DNA from: Microterricola pindariensis
Lineage (GTDB): Bacteria; Actinomycetota; Actinomycetes; Actinomycetales; Microbacteriaceae
Direction of reading: 5' to 3'
DNA length: 64,000 nt
Assembly (NCBI RefSeq): GCF_002936985.1
Contig: NZ_MPZN01000004.1
Span: forward strand, 59,419 to 123,418
Of this stretch, positions 10,579 through 20,554 are shown piece after piece. The notes under the pieces are model-generated. The model was not told the origin of the DNA. It searched no databases and worked only from the letters and a program-made list of their open reading frames with translations. The position numbers were made by a program, and so were the translations under genes. Positions within the stretch are counted from its first letter, which is position 1; every line of letters begins with the position of its first letter.

Positions 10579-12182
10579 GAGGATCCTCCCTGTTCCGGGC
10601 GGTTGCGGCCCGCGTCGTCCGGCGGCAGCGGCAGCGGGGACTCCCCCATCGGGCGCCCGTGCACGCGCGGCAGCGTCAGCCGGAACGCCGAGCCGGCGCC
10701 CGGGGCCGACCAGACGTCGATCGTTCCGCCGTGCAGCATCGCGTCCTCGAGCGAGATCGGCAGGCCGAGGCCGGTGCCGCCGATGGTGCGTTTGCGCGAG
10801 GGGTCCGCACGCCAGAAGCGGTCGAAGACGCGGGCGGCCTCACCCTCCTTCATGCCGACGCCGTAGTCGCGCACGGTGAGGGCGACCGCGCTGGCCGTGC
10901 TGTCCACGAACAGCACGATCGGCTTGCCCTCGCTGTGCTCGATGGCATTGCCGAGCAGGTTGCTCACGATGCGGCGAATGCGGCGCGGGTCGAGCTGGGC
11001 CGGCAGGTGCCCGCCGGGAGCGACCAGGCGCAGCTCGGTGCCGTTCTGCGCGGCCAGCTCGGCCATCGACTCCATCGTCTCCTCGACGATGTGCACGAGG
11101 CTGGTCGGCTCCAAGTCGAGGGCGACGGAGCCGGCGTCGTAGCGGCTGATCTCGAGCAGGTCGGCCAGCAGCAGCTCGAAGCGCTGCACCTGGGTGTGCA
11201 GCAGCTCCGCGGTGCGCTCCGTGGCCGGCGGGAAGCTCTCGCGCTGGTCGTAGAGCACGTCCCCGGCCAGTCGGATGGTGGTCAGCGGCGTGCGCAGCTC
11301 GTGCGAGACGTCGGAGACGAATCGCTGCTGCACCTCGCTGAGGTCGGCGAGCTTCTTGATCTGCGCCTGCAGGCTGTCGGCCATGCCGTTGAACGAGCGG
11401 GCCAGCGTCGCGATGACATCCTCGCCCTTCTCCGGGATGCGCACCTCGAGCTCGCCGGCTGCCAGGCGCTCACTGGTCTCCGCCGCGACCCGGATCGGTG
11501 TCACCACGAGGCGCACGACGACCCAGGTGACCGCGCCGATCAGGAGCAGCAGGGCGATCGCGGCGACGGCGGCCGTCTGCTGCACGAAGCCGAGCGTCTG
11601 CTCGGCGTCGGCCAGGCTGTATGCGATGTAGATCTCGTAGCGGCCGGCGGTGGGCAGCACCAGCTGCGAGCCGACGACGATGCCGGGCACCGTCGCCCCC
11701 TCCGGCGTCTGCAGGCTGACCGACTGCCAGAACTGCTCGTCGGCGTTGTCGCGGACGCGCTGCTGCAGTTCCGGGGTGATCACGCCGGTGCGCAGCGTCG
11801 ACGGCACGAAGTCCAGCGGGGCGATCGGGCTCGGCTCCTGGCCGGGCACCCGGAAGCCGGCGACCAGCCGGCTGGACGAGCTCGCGCTCATGGCGTTGCG
11901 GGCGCTGTTCATCACGCCGAGCATGGCGGCGCGGTCGGTGGCGTCGGAGGCGTCGACGAGCTGCTGGGCGGTGGCGACGGCGCGCGAGGAGTCGCCGAGC
12001 ACCTGGTCGAGCCGCGCCTGGAACAGGTTGTTGCTGACGCTCACGGAGAGGTAGAGCCCGGTGAGCAGGATCGCCACGCTGGAGAGCCCGAGCGAGATGA
12101 GCACGGTGCGGAACTGCAGCGACTCCCGCCAGGCCCTGACCGCCCGCTGCGGCCAGCTGCGCCAGGAGCGCCAGTCAACCAT
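10575..12182 (-). CDS. mtrB: Sensor histidine kinase MtrB
   Basis: A 535-residue kinase with two membrane segments (about 27-49 and 204-226) enclosing an extracytoplasmic sensor domain. A HAMP linker follows (about 227-280), then the HisKA box DVSHELRTPLTT with phospho-acceptor His294 and an HATPase_c domain with the N box (NLLGNAIEHS) and G boxes (DYGVGM and GGTGLGLPI). It phosphorylates MtrA and controls cell-wall and division genes in actinobacteria. It starts 3 nt after the mtrA stop and overlaps lpqB by 4 nt. The C-terminal tail past the ATPase domain is Pro-rich. Confidence 0.96.
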   Translation of the reverse strand: MVDWRSWRSWPQRAVRAWRESLQFRTVLISLGLSSVAILLTGLYLSVSVSNNLFQARLDQVLGDSSRAVATAQQLVDASDATDRAAMLGVMNSARNAMSASSSSRLVAGFRVPGQEPSPIAPLDFVPSTLRTGVITPELQQRVRDNADEQFWQSVSLQTPEGATVPGIVVGSQLVLPTAGRYEIYIAYSLADAEQTLGFVQQTAAVAAIALLLLIGAVTWVVVRLVVTPIRVAAETSERLAAGELEVRIPEKGEDVIATLARSFNGMADSLQAQIKKLADLSEVQQRFVSDVSHELRTPLTTIRLAGDVLYDQRESFPPATERTAELLHTQVQRFELLLADLLEISRYDAGSVALDLEPTSLVHIVEETMESMAELAAQNGTELRLVAPGGHLPAQLDPRRIRRIVSNLLGNAIEHSEGKPIVLFVDSTASAVALTVRDYGVGMKEGEAARVFDRFWRADPSRKRTIGGTGLGLPISLEDAMLHGGTIDVWSAPGAGSAFRLTLPRVHGRPMGESPLPLPPDDAGRNRPEQGGSS

Positions 12183-12185
12183 GGG

Positions 12186-12863
12186 TCAGTTGGCGGCGCC
12201 GGCCCGGTAGCCGACCCCGCGCACCGTCATGACGATGCGGGGGTTGTCCGGGTCGTGCTCGACCTTGGCGCGCAGTCGCTGCACGTGCACGTTCACCAGC
12301 CGGGTGTCTGCCTTGTAGTGGTAGCCCCAGACCTGCTCGAGCAGCATCTCGCGGGTGAACACCTGCTGCGGCTTGGAGGCGAGCGCGAGCAGGAGGTCGA
12401 ACTCGAGCGGGGTGAGGTTGATGCGCTCCTCGCCGCGGCGCACCTCGTGCCCGGCGGCATCCACCACCAGGTCGCCGACCTGCAGCGTCTCGGATGCCGC
12501 GGCGCTCGGGCGCAGGCGCGTGCGGATGCGGGCCACCAGCTCCTTGGGGTTGAACGGCTTGACCATGTAGTCGTCGGCACCGGACTCCAGGCCCTTGACC
12601 ACGTCGGTGGTGTCGGACTTGGCGGTGAGCATGATCACGGGGGTGCCGGACTCGGCGCGGATCAGCGTGCACACCTCGATGCCGTCGCGGCCGGGCAGCA
12701 TCAGGTCGAGCAGCACCAGGTCGGGCTTGTTCTGCCGGAAGGCGTCCAGCGCGAGCGCGCCATCGGCGCAGAAGCTGGGCTCGAAGCCCTCGCTGCGCAA
12801 GACGATGCCAATCATCTCCGCCAGTGCGGTGTCGTCATCGACGACCAAAATCCGTGCGCTCAT
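12186..12863 (-). CDS. mtrA: DNA-binding response regulator MtrA
   Basis: A 225-residue OmpR/PhoB-type regulator. In the receiver domain the acidic pair (VVDDD), phospho-acceptor Asp53 (LLDLMLPG), Thr80 and Lys102 are intact. A winged-helix domain follows at about 130-222, with the recognition-helix region TRLVNVHVQRLRAKVE. The family is essential in mycobacteria and controls cell-wall turnover, division and dnaA-linked genes. The frame is open for a further 1.4 kb upstream, but the ATG at 12863 gives the exact family N-terminus (MSARILVVDDD). It is the first gene of the mtrA-mtrB-lpqB run. Confidence 0.97.
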   Translation of the reverse strand: MSARILVVDDDTALAEMIGIVLRSEGFEPSFCADGALALDAFRQNKPDLVLLDLMLPGRDGIEVCTLIRAESGTPVIMLTAKSDTTDVVKGLESGADDYMVKPFNPKELVARIRTRLRPSAAASETLQVGDLVVDAAGHEVRRGEERINLTPLEFDLLLALASKPQQVFTREMLLEQVWGYHYKADTRLVNVHVQRLRAKVEHDPDNPRIVMTVRGVGYRAGAAN

Positions 12864-12890
12864 GCATCCATTCCCGCTGGGGCCGCGCAC

Positions 12891-12920
12891 ATATTCATGC
12901 AGCGGCATGCTTTGGGACAA
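12891..12920 (-). promoter_or_regulatory. Candidate mtrA promoter
   Basis: On the minus strand TTGTCC (12915-12920) and GAATAT (12891-12896) are spaced 18 nt apart and lie 28 nt upstream of the mtrA start. The match to -35/-10 is moderate. Confidence 0.35.
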
Positions 12921-12962
12921 CAGTAGTGCAGTCCGGGCCTCCAAGGGCCGGGATGTGGCAGC

Positions 12963-14213
12963 ATGGGCGGTATGACCGACGAGCAGAGCTGGCAGTCGCC
13001 CTCGGAGCAGGGCCAGCCCGGCCGCGCAGTGCCGGGGCAGCCGCCGTACGGGCAGGCGCCCCCAGGCCAGCCGCCGTACGGCCAGGCGCCCTACGGGCAG
13101 GCCCCGTACGGGCAGGCACCCTACGGGCAGGCCCCGTACGGCCAGGCACCCTACGGCCAGGCGCCCTACGGCCAGGCGCCAGGCTGGACCCCGCCGCCCA
13201 AGCCCGGGCTCATCCCGCTGCGCCCGCTCGGCTTCGGCACGCTGCTCGGCGCCCCGTTCCAGGTGCTCCGCCGCAACCCGAAGGCCACCTTCGGCAGCGC
13301 GCTGCTCGTGCAGGCCCTCTCGGTGCTCGTCTCCCTGCTCGTGCTCGGCCCCGTGACCTTCATCGCCATTGACCGGATGGAGCGGGCGAGCGCCGCGGAG
13401 TCGGATGCCGTCGCCGCCGGCGCCGTGACGGCGATCATCCTCGCCGCGCTCATCCCCGTGCTGCTGACCGTGCTGGCATCCGCGGTGCTGCAGGGCGTCA
13501 TCGTGCTGGAGGTGGCCCGCGCGACGCTCGGCGAGAAGCTCACCCTGTTCGCCCTGTGGAAGACCGCGCTGCGCCGGATCTGGCCGCTGCTCGGCTGGGT
13601 GCTGCTGCTCGCCGCCGGGTACGTCGTCATCATCGCCGCCGCCGTCGGCATCGTGGTGCTGCTGGCCGTGCAGGGAGCGCCGCTGCTCGGCCTGACGATC
13701 GCCGTCGGCGTGCTGCTCGGGCTCGGCGTCGTGGTGCTGCTGGCCTGGCTGACCGTGAAGACCTCCCTCACCCCCTGCCTGATCATGCTCGAGCGGCTCG
13801 GCGTCGGCACCGCCGTCGCCCGCTCCTGGTCGCTGACCCGCGGCTACTTCTGGAAGACGCTCGGCGTGCAGTTCCTGGTCGGCTTCATCGTCAACTTGGC
13901 TTCCCAGATCGTGACGACCCCGGTCTCGCTGCTCTACGGCTTCGCGGCCACCGTCATCGACCCCAACAACGTGCTCGGCACGATCGGCCCGGCCGCCGCC
14001 TCCTACCTGCTGCTCATGCTCGTCACCCTCATCATCACCTCGATCGCCGTTGTCGCGCAGTCGGCGGCGGTGGCGCTGATCTACATCGACCTCCGCATGC
14101 GCAAGGAGGGGCTCGACCTCGAGCTGTTGCGCTTCGTCGAGGCCCGCGAGCTCGGCGAGCAGGGCGTCGCCGACCCGTACCTGGTTCCGCACGCCGCGCA
14201 GACCGCCGCATGA
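12963..14213 (+). CDS. Multi-pass membrane protein, GPDPase membrane-domain-like, with Pro-Tyr-Gly-Gln repeats
   Basis: A 416-residue protein. Residues 1-75 are a low-complexity cytosolic tail with repeated PYGQA units. Residues 80-400 contain about six membrane segments and resemble the membrane domain of glycerophosphodiester phosphodiesterases: [35 protein letters not shown] and a final [18 protein letters not shown]. No catalytic phosphodiesterase domain follows. It is the first gene of the DUF4129-DUF4350-MoxR-DUF58 operon and overlaps the next gene by ATGA. The start could also be the ATG at 12972; GGGA 9 nt before 12963 favours the longer form. Divergent from mtrA, it may share its control region. 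Confidence 0.75.
   Translation: MGGMTDEQSWQSPSEQGQPGRAVPGQPPYGQAPPGQPPYGQAPYGQAPYGQAPYGQAPYGQAPYGQAPYGQAPGWTPPPKPGLIPLRPLGFGTLLGAPFQVLRRNPKATFGSALLVQALSVLVSLLVLGPVTFIAIDRMERASAAESDAVAAGAVTAIILAALIPVLLTVLASAVLQGVIVLEVARATLGEKLTLFALWKTALRRIWPLLGWVLLLAAGYVVIIAAAVGIVVLLAVQGAPLLGLTIAVGVLLGLGVVVLLAWLTVKTSLTPCLIMLERLGVGTAVARSWSLTRGYFWKTLGVQFLVGFIVNLASQIVTTPVSLLYGFAATVIDPNNVLGTIGPAAASYLLLMLVTLIITSIAVVAQSAAVALIYIDLRMRKEGLDLELLRFVEARELGEQGVADPYLVPHAAQTAA
13074..13178 (+). repeat. Seven 15-bp tandem repeats encoding PYGQA
   Basis: Seven units of about CCGTACGGCCAGGCG, with only third-position-type differences, encode the low-complexity tail of the membrane protein; two looser units precede them. The tract could change length by slippage. 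Confidence 0.9.
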
Positions 14214-14875
14214 TCGGAACCCACGCGCTGTCGGCGATCGCCGCGTCCATCCCCGTCGACCCGGACGCCCCCGAGGCACACCGGCTGCTGCTGGAGGAGC
14301 TGGCCAAGCCGGAGTACCGGGCCGCGGAGCCCAACTGGTTCGACCGGGCCTCGCAGGCGTTCTTTGACTGGTTGGGCAGCCTGTTCGCCGGCGCGGACGG
14401 CGCGGGCAGCGGCTGGCTGCCGCTGGTGGCGGTCATCCTCGTCGTGGCCGCCGTCGTCGTCGCCCTGCTGGTCTGGGGCGTCCCGCGGCTGAACCGGCGC
14501 TCCGCGCCGAGCGAGCTGTTCGGGCAGCGCGAGACCCGCAGCGCGGAGCAGATGCGCGCCGCCGCCCGCGCCGCCGCGGCCGGGCAGGACTGGCCGCTCG
14601 CCATCGCCGAGCAGTTCCGCGCACTGGCCGCCGACCTGGCCGAGCGCACCATCGTCACACTGAGCCCGGGCACCACCGCCACCGACTTCGCCGCGGCAGC
14701 CGGCCGCGCGCTGCCGGAAGAGGGCCGCGCGCTGGCCGATGCAGCCCGCGCCTTCGACGAGGTCCGTTATCTGGGCCACCCGGGCAGCGAGGCCGACTAC
14801 CGCGCCGTGCAGGCCCTGGACGAGCGCGTCCGGGCGTCCAGGCCCGCCCTGCCGGAGCCGGCGGTGCTCGCGTGA
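14210..14875 (+). CDS. DUF4129 domain membrane protein
   Basis: A 221-residue protein with one membrane helix (about residues 70-93, [20 protein letters not shown]) and a C-terminal DUF4129 domain (about 110-215). That domain is a helical cytosolic module with [20 protein letters not shown] and the [18 protein letters not shown] tail. The ATG at 14210 overlaps the upstream stop (ATGA). DUF4129 proteins are usually encoded next to MoxR and DUF58 genes, as here. An extracytoplasmic N-terminal segment of about 65 residues precedes the helix. Molecular function is unknown. Confidence 0.85.
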   Translation: MIGTHALSAIAASIPVDPDAPEAHRLLLEELAKPEYRAAEPNWFDRASQAFFDWLGSLFAGADGAGSGWLPLVAVILVVAAVVVALLVWGVPRLNRRSAPSELFGQRETRSAEQMRAAARAAAAGQDWPLAIAEQFRALAADLAERTIVTLSPGTTATDFAAAAGRALPEEGRALADAARAFDEVRYLGHPGSEADYRAVQALDERVRASRPALPEPAVLA

Positions 14876-16175
14876 TCGACACCGCAGCCCGGCCCGCAGC
14901 GGCCCCGGCGCTCGACCCTGCACGAGACCCCGCACTCGACCCCGCCCTCGCCCCGGCCGTCACTCCGACGTTGCGCGCCAGCGGCCGGAAGGCGGCGTTC
15001 TGGCTGGCCGCCGCGGCCGGAGCCCTCGTCGTCGCCGTGATCGCACTCCTGCTGAACGGCGCAGCCATCGCCGGCGGTCCGGCCCTCGGCCGCGCCAACC
15101 CCGCACCCGTCGGCGCGAAGGCGGTGGCCGAGGTGCTCGCAGCACAGGGCGTCGACGTCGTCACCGCCGACAGCCTGGACGCCGCCCTCGCGGCGACGGC
15201 CGCCGCGGCGGGACGCGCCACGCTGCTCGTCTACGACGAGAACGCCCTCCTCGACTCTGAGCAGATCGCCCGCCTGCAGGATGCCGCCGCCCACACCGTC
15301 GTCGTCGACCCCGGCTTCGCCCTGCTGCAGGGCCTCGCCCCCGAAATCGGCTTCGGCGGCGTCAGCGCCGCCGACCAGGCCATCGAGGCCGGCGCCTCCT
15401 GCTCGAGCGCGGCGGGCGAGCGGGCGGGCAGCGTGGCCGCCCTGCCCGGGGCCGGCCTGAAGACGCTGCGGATTCCCGCCGACGCCGCCGGCTACGCCGG
15501 CTGCTTCACCGACGGTGCCGGGGCCTCCGTGCTGGTGCAGGGCGGCGGTCAGGACGCTCGGTTGAGCTTCCTCGCCGACCCAGCGATCCTCGCCAACGAG
15601 TCGATCACGGCCGCCGGAAATGCGGCGCTCGCGCTCGGCCTGCTCGGTGAGGCGCCGACCCTGGTCTGGTATCTCCCGACCCTCGCCGACGTCGCCGCCG
15701 GAGCCCCGCCGAGCATGGCCGAGCTCAGCCCCGGCTGGGTGACCCCGGTGATGGTCTTGCTCGTGCTCACCGGCGTCGCAGCCGCCGTCGCCTACGGCCG
15801 GCGCTTCGGCCCGCTCGTGCTGGAGCGCCTGCCCGTCACCGTCCGCGCCAGCGAGACGATGGAGGGCCGGTCCCGGCTCTACGCCCGCAGCTCCGCCCGG
15901 CTCCGCGCCGTCGACGCGCTGCGCCTGGCCGCGATCGGGCGCATCGCCGGCCGGCTCGGCCTGGCCCGCACCGCCTCCCTCGACGAGGTGGTGGCGGCCG
16001 CCTCCGCCGCGACGGGCCTCCCACTCCACGCCGTGCGCTCCGTGCTCGTGGACGAGCAGCCCCAGAACGACTCGGCGATGCTGGCGCTCTCTGACCGGCT
16101 CGCCGGGCTCGAGGGTGCCGTCATCCGCGGCACGACACCGCCGACTTCGACCCCTCCGACAGAGAGAATGGACCC

Positions 16176-16179
<4 letters not shown>
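14872..16179 (+). CDS. DUF4350 domain membrane protein
   Basis: A 435-residue protein. A Pro/Ala/Asp-rich cytosolic N-terminus leads to a membrane helix (about 42-64). A Rossmann-like DUF4350 domain follows (about 75-280), with conserved Asp residues in LLVYDENALLD and TVVVDPG. A second membrane helix (about 285-310) and a cytosolic helical tail end the protein. The GTG start overlaps the DUF4129 stop (GTGA), and its own stop overlaps moxR (ATGA), so the chain is translationally coupled. DUF4350 resembles the N-terminal part of GldG-like auxiliary transport proteins; its role with MoxR is unknown. Confidence 0.85.
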
Positions 16180-17168
<989 letters not shown>

Positions 17169-17170
17169 CG

Positions 17171-18499
17171 ATGGCCATCACCCCGCGCTTCGTTCTGCTC
17201 CTCGCCCTCGGCGTGGTGCCCATCGTGGCGCTCGGCGGCGACTCACTGGCGGATGCAGCGACCGTGCTCGGCGTGTGGCTGGCGTTCGTGCTGGTGCTGG
17301 CGGCGCTCGACCTGGTGCTGGCTGCCTCGCCGCGGCTGCTCTCCGCCGAGCGGGTCGTGCCGGCCCGGCTGCGGCTCGGCGAGAGCGCGGAGGTGCAGCT
17401 GTTCCTCGGCAACCGGGGCACCCGGGCGCTCCGCGGCGTCGTGCGCGACGCCTGGCAGCCCTCGGCCGGGGCCGACACGAACCGGCAGAGGATCACTCTG
17501 CCGGCCGGCGAGCGCCGCCGCGTCAGCACCCGGCTCACGCCGACGCGGCGCGGGGAGCGCCGGGTGGAGCAGATCACGATCCGCTCGCTCGGCCCGCTCG
17601 GCCTGGCCGCGCGCCAGGCGACGCTCGAGGCGCCCGGCCGGCTGCGCGTGCTGCCGCCGTTCCACTCCCGCAAGCACCTGCCGTCGCGGCTGGCCCGGCT
17701 GCGCGAGCTGGACGGCCGCACCGCGGTCATGCTGCGCGGCCAGGGCACCGAGTTCGACAGCCTGCGCGAGTACGTGCGCGGCGACGACGTGCGCTCCATC
17801 GATTGGCGGGCGACGGCCCGGCGCAGCAGCCCGAGCCTGGCGCCCTCGCTCATGGTGCGCACCTGGCGGCCGGAGCGCGACCGCAGGGTGGTCATCGTCA
17901 TCGACAGCGGCCGCACCTCCGCCGCCCGCATCGCCGACGAGCCGCGCCTGGACACGGCCTTCGAGAGCGCGCTGCTGCTGGCCGCCCTCGCCAGCCACGC
18001 CGGCGACCGGGTCGACCTGCTGGCCTACGACCGGCTGGTGCGCGGCCGCGTGCAGGGGGCGTCCGGCCCGGAGCTGCTCAGCCGGATGGTCGACGCGATG
18101 GCGGGAATCGAGCCGGAGCTGATCGAGATGGACTGGACGGCGGTGCCGTCGCTGGTGCGCGGGGTGACCAGCAGGCACGCCCTCGTGGTGCTGCTCACGT
18201 CGATCGAGGCGCCCGGGGCGGCGAGCGGCCTGCTCGCCGTGCTGCCGGAGCTCAGCAAGCGGCACACGGTGGTGGTGGCGTCCGTCACCGACCCCGCCCT
18301 GCAGCAGGCGGCATCCGCCCGCGGCAGCCGGAACGAGATCTACTGGGCGGCGGCGGCCGAGCAGGCGCTGCTCGACGTCGAGCGGGTCTCCGCGGCAATC
18401 CGGCAGAGCGGCGCAGAGGTCGTCACGGCCGCGCCCGCCGCGCTGCCGCCGGCCCTCGCCGACCGCTACATTGCGTTGAAGGCGGCCGGCCGGCTGTAG
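17171..18499 (+). CDS. DUF58 domain protein (VWA-like), MoxR partner
   Basis: A 442-residue protein with two N-terminal membrane segments (about 5-22 and 30-48), a beta-rich outer segment (about 60-200), and a DUF58 signature (FDSLREYVRGDDVRSIDWRA). A VWA-like fold follows, beginning VVIVIDSGRTS; it retains a DxS start but not the full DxSxS metal motif. DUF58 and MoxR genes co-occur very widely. It is the last gene of the plus-strand operon, converging on the SpoIIM-family gene 17 nt downstream. Confidence 0.9.
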   Translation: MAITPRFVLLLALGVVPIVALGGDSLADAATVLGVWLAFVLVLAALDLVLAASPRLLSAERVVPARLRLGESAEVQLFLGNRGTRALRGVVRDAWQPSAGADTNRQRITLPAGERRRVSTRLTPTRRGERRVEQITIRSLGPLGLAARQATLEAPGRLRVLPPFHSRKHLPSRLARLRELDGRTAVMLRGQGTEFDSLREYVRGDDVRSIDWRATARRSSPSLAPSLMVRTWRPERDRRVVIVIDSGRTSAARIADEPRLDTAFESALLLAALASHAGDRVDLLAYDRLVRGRVQGASGPELLSRMVDAMAGIEPELIEMDWTAVPSLVRGVTSRHALVVLLTSIEAPGAASGLLAVLPELSKRHTVVVASVTDPALQQAASARGSRNEIYWAAAAEQALLDVERVSAAIRQSGAEVVTAAPAALPPALADRYIALKAAGRL

Positions 18500-18516
18500 C
18501 CGCCAGAGCGCTCCGG

Positions 18517-19512
18517 TTAGTGGGCGGCGATCGTGCGCGCGCCGGCCGCGTGCTCGTCGAGGTCGCCGGTCTCGCCCGCCCGGTACGCCCGGCCACCGAC
18601 GTAGAGCATGTAGAACAGGAACGCGCCGAGGGCGAGGGCGCCGATGCCGATCTTCACCGGCCACGGCCAGGGGGCCGGGGTGACGAAGCCCTCGATGATG
18701 CCGGAGACGAACAGCGCGATGGCCAGGCCGATCACGACGGTGAACATGGCGCGGCCCTCCGCGGCGAGCGCCTGCCCGCGGCTGCGGGCGCCCGGGGCGA
18801 TCCAGGCCCAGAAGATGCGCATGCCGGCGGCCGCGGCGACAAAGACGCTGGTCAGCTCGAGCAGGCCGTGCGGGGCGATGTAGAGCAGCATTGTGTCGCC
18901 CTCCCCGTGCGCGAACATGACGGCCGCCGTCACGCCAAGGTTCTGCGCGTTGCCGAAGATCACGGCGGGCACGTACACGCCGAGCACGCCGAAGGCGATG
19001 CACTGCGCCGCGATCCAGGCGTTGTTGGTCCAGACCTGGCCGGCGAAGGAAGCGGCCGGGTTGACCGAGTAGTAGTCGACGAAGTCCTCGTCGGCGAGCT
19101 GCTGCAGCTGCTCGGCCGAGCCGAAGTTCGCCAGCACCCGGGGGTCGCCGAGGGCCCAGAGCGCGTACAGCGTCGCGATGACGGCGGTCGCGAGCGCGAA
19201 GACGAGGGTGAGCCAGCGCAGCCGGTAGAGGGCGGCAGGCAGTTGCACGAGGAAGAAGCGCGGCAGCTGGGAGAGCAGGTTGTCGCCGGTGCCCGTGAAG
19301 CGGAGCCGGGCCCGGGACAGGCTCACCGAGAGGGCGTCGCCCTGCACCGTCGACCCGGCCGTCGTCTTCAGCTGCGAGAGCTGCGCGGCGCCGGCCTGGT
19401 AGAGCTCGACGAGCTCGTCCGCCTCCGCCCCACTCAGCCTGCGCTTCCTCGCGAGGGCGTCAAGGCGCTCCCAGCGCTCGCGGTGGGCTGCGGAGTAGGC
19501 GTCGAGATCCAT
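18517..19512 (-). CDS. Stage II sporulation protein M (SpoIIM/DUF95) family membrane protein
   Basis: A 331-residue protein. The cytosolic N-terminus has a conserved ERLDALARKRRLSG and an ELVELYQAGAAQLSQLK helix. Five or six membrane helices follow (about 100-310), with the family's conserved NNAWIAAQCIAFGVLGVY and APHGLLELTSVFVAAAAG blocks. In Bacillus SpoIIM acts in septal peptidoglycan dissolution; actinobacterial homologues are non-sporulation proteins found beside MoxR/DUF58 and RDD genes. TAGTAT lies 8 nt upstream of the ATG, suggesting an almost leaderless transcript. It is divergent from the RDD gene with only 17 bp between the starts. Confidence 0.88.
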   Translation of the reverse strand: MDLDAYSAAHRERWERLDALARKRRLSGAEADELVELYQAGAAQLSQLKTTAGSTVQGDALSVSLSRARLRFTGTGDNLLSQLPRFFLVQLPAALYRLRWLTLVFALATAVIATLYALWALGDPRVLANFGSAEQLQQLADEDFVDYYSVNPAASFAGQVWTNNAWIAAQCIAFGVLGVYVPAVIFGNAQNLGVTAAVMFAHGEGDTMLLYIAPHGLLELTSVFVAAAAGMRIFWAWIAPGARSRGQALAAEGRAMFTVVIGLAIALFVSGIIEGFVTPAPWPWPVKIGIGALALGAFLFYMLYVGGRAYRAGETGDLDEHAAGARTIAAH

Positions 19513-19520
19513 CTGATTGA

Positions 19521-19526
19521 ATACTA
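19521..19526 (-). promoter_or_regulatory. -10 box (TAGTAT) for the SpoIIM-family gene
   Basis: TAGTAT on the minus strand ends 8 nt before the ATG at 19512. Confidence 0.4.
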
Positions 19527-19529
19527 ACC

Positions 19530-20411
19530 ATGGCCATGCCCAGCGAACCGCACGCCGCGATATTCCGCGCCGCGGACGCGCCTGGTTCCGATCCCCGGCA
19601 CGAGCCAGGCTCGGTGTTCACCGGTGAAGCCGTCGCCCTCGATGTGCGCCCGGCCAGCGTGCTGCTGCGCGCCGGTGGCGCCATGATCGACGCCATCGTC
19701 TACCTTGGCGCCCTCGCCGGGTTGGCCTGGCTCGTCGCGGCCGCCGTCGGCGATGGCCTGGACCAGTCGCTCTCCGCCGCGCTCACCATCATCGGCCTCG
19801 TCACCGCGCTCGTGATCGCGCCGACGGTCGTCGAGACGGCCAGCGGCGGGCGCTCCCTCGGCAAGCTCGCCATCGGCGCCCGCGTCGTGCGCGACGACGG
19901 CGGCGCGATCGCGCTGCGGCACGCCTTCATCCGCGCCCTCACCGGTGTGCTCGAGATCTACATGACGCTCGGCGGCCTCGCCGTCATCGTCGGCATGCTG
20001 AACCCGGACGGCAAGCGCCTCGGCGACCTGCTGGCCGGCACGCACGCGCAGATGGAGCGGGTGCCCGGCTACAGCGCCCCCACCTACGGCGTGCCGGTGC
20101 CACTGCAGGCGTGGGCGCAGGTCGCCGACGTCGCGACGCTGCCCGATCGGCTGCAGCGGCGCATCGCGCAGTTCCTGACGCAGGCCCCCCAGCTCTCGCC
20201 CGCGGCCAGGGCGCGTCTGGCCGGGCAGCTGGCCCAGGAGGCGGCCCGCTACGTCTCGCCGCTGCCGCAGGTGGAGCCGGAGCTGTTCTTGGCCGGGGTG
20301 GCCGCCATCCGCCGGCAGCGCGACGCCGCGGCCCTGGAGCTCACCGCCGCCCGGTTGGAGCGTCTCTCCCCCGTGCTGCACGGCCGCCCGCACGGCTTCC
20401 CCGAGCGCTGA
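19530..20411 (+). CDS. RDD family membrane protein
   Basis: A 293-residue protein. The RDD domain (about 45-190) has three predicted membrane segments and the diagnostic charged positions: LRAGGAMIDAIVYLG near the start, GGRSLGKLAIGARVVRDDGG in the middle, and GDLLAGTHAQME at the end. A cytosolic helical tail of about 100 residues follows. RDD proteins are often encoded with SpoIIM and MoxR genes; some take part in Na+/Li+/H+ antiport, but no transport role is shown for this type. An in-frame ATG at 19536 is an alternative start. Confidence 0.85.
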   Translation: MAMPSEPHAAIFRAADAPGSDPRHEPGSVFTGEAVALDVRPASVLLRAGGAMIDAIVYLGALAGLAWLVAAAVGDGLDQSLSAALTIIGLVTALVIAPTVVETASGGRSLGKLAIGARVVRDDGGAIALRHAFIRALTGVLEIYMTLGGLAVIVGMLNPDGKRLGDLLAGTHAQMERVPGYSAPTYGVPVPLQAWAQVADVATLPDRLQRRIAQFLTQAPQLSPAARARLAGQLAQEAARYVSPLPQVEPELFLAGVAAIRRQRDAAALELTAARLERLSPVLHGRPHGFPER

Positions 20412-20441
20412 GCCCCTGAGGCCGCCGCCGCAAGCGGCGCC

Positions 20442-20508
20442 TTCCGCGCCACTTTGTCGGGCTCCGCGCCAGCTGAGCGGGCGCGGATCCCGACGAAGTG
20501 GCGCGGAG
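20442..20508. terminator. 29-bp inverted repeat between convergent genes (bidirectional terminator or repeated palindrome)
   Basis: Arms 20442-20470 and 20480-20508 match at 26 of 29 positions around a 9-nt loop (core CGCGCCACTT-GTCGGG). It lies between the ends of the RDD gene and ahcY. The compensating arms and the length suggest a strong terminator or a dispersed extragenic palindrome. Confidence 0.7.
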
Positions 20509-20554
20509 CGCAGGGCGGGCAGCGGCGGATGCCGGGCGGCGGATGCCGGCCCGG

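Noticed and set aside
10542..12926. 794-residue plus-strand frame antisense to mtrB and mtrA
   Set aside because: Shadow of two confidently identified genes; no signal, domain or ribosome site.
13556..14209. Longer start for the DUF4129 protein
   Set aside because: The frame upstream of 14210 is antisense-like shadow within the GPDPase-like gene; ATGA coupling at 14210 is typical of this operon.
12186..14279. 697-residue minus-strand frame making a fusion N-terminal to MtrA
   Set aside because: The first 470 residues are antisense to the GPDPase-like gene and low-complexity; MtrA proteins start at MSARILVVDDD.
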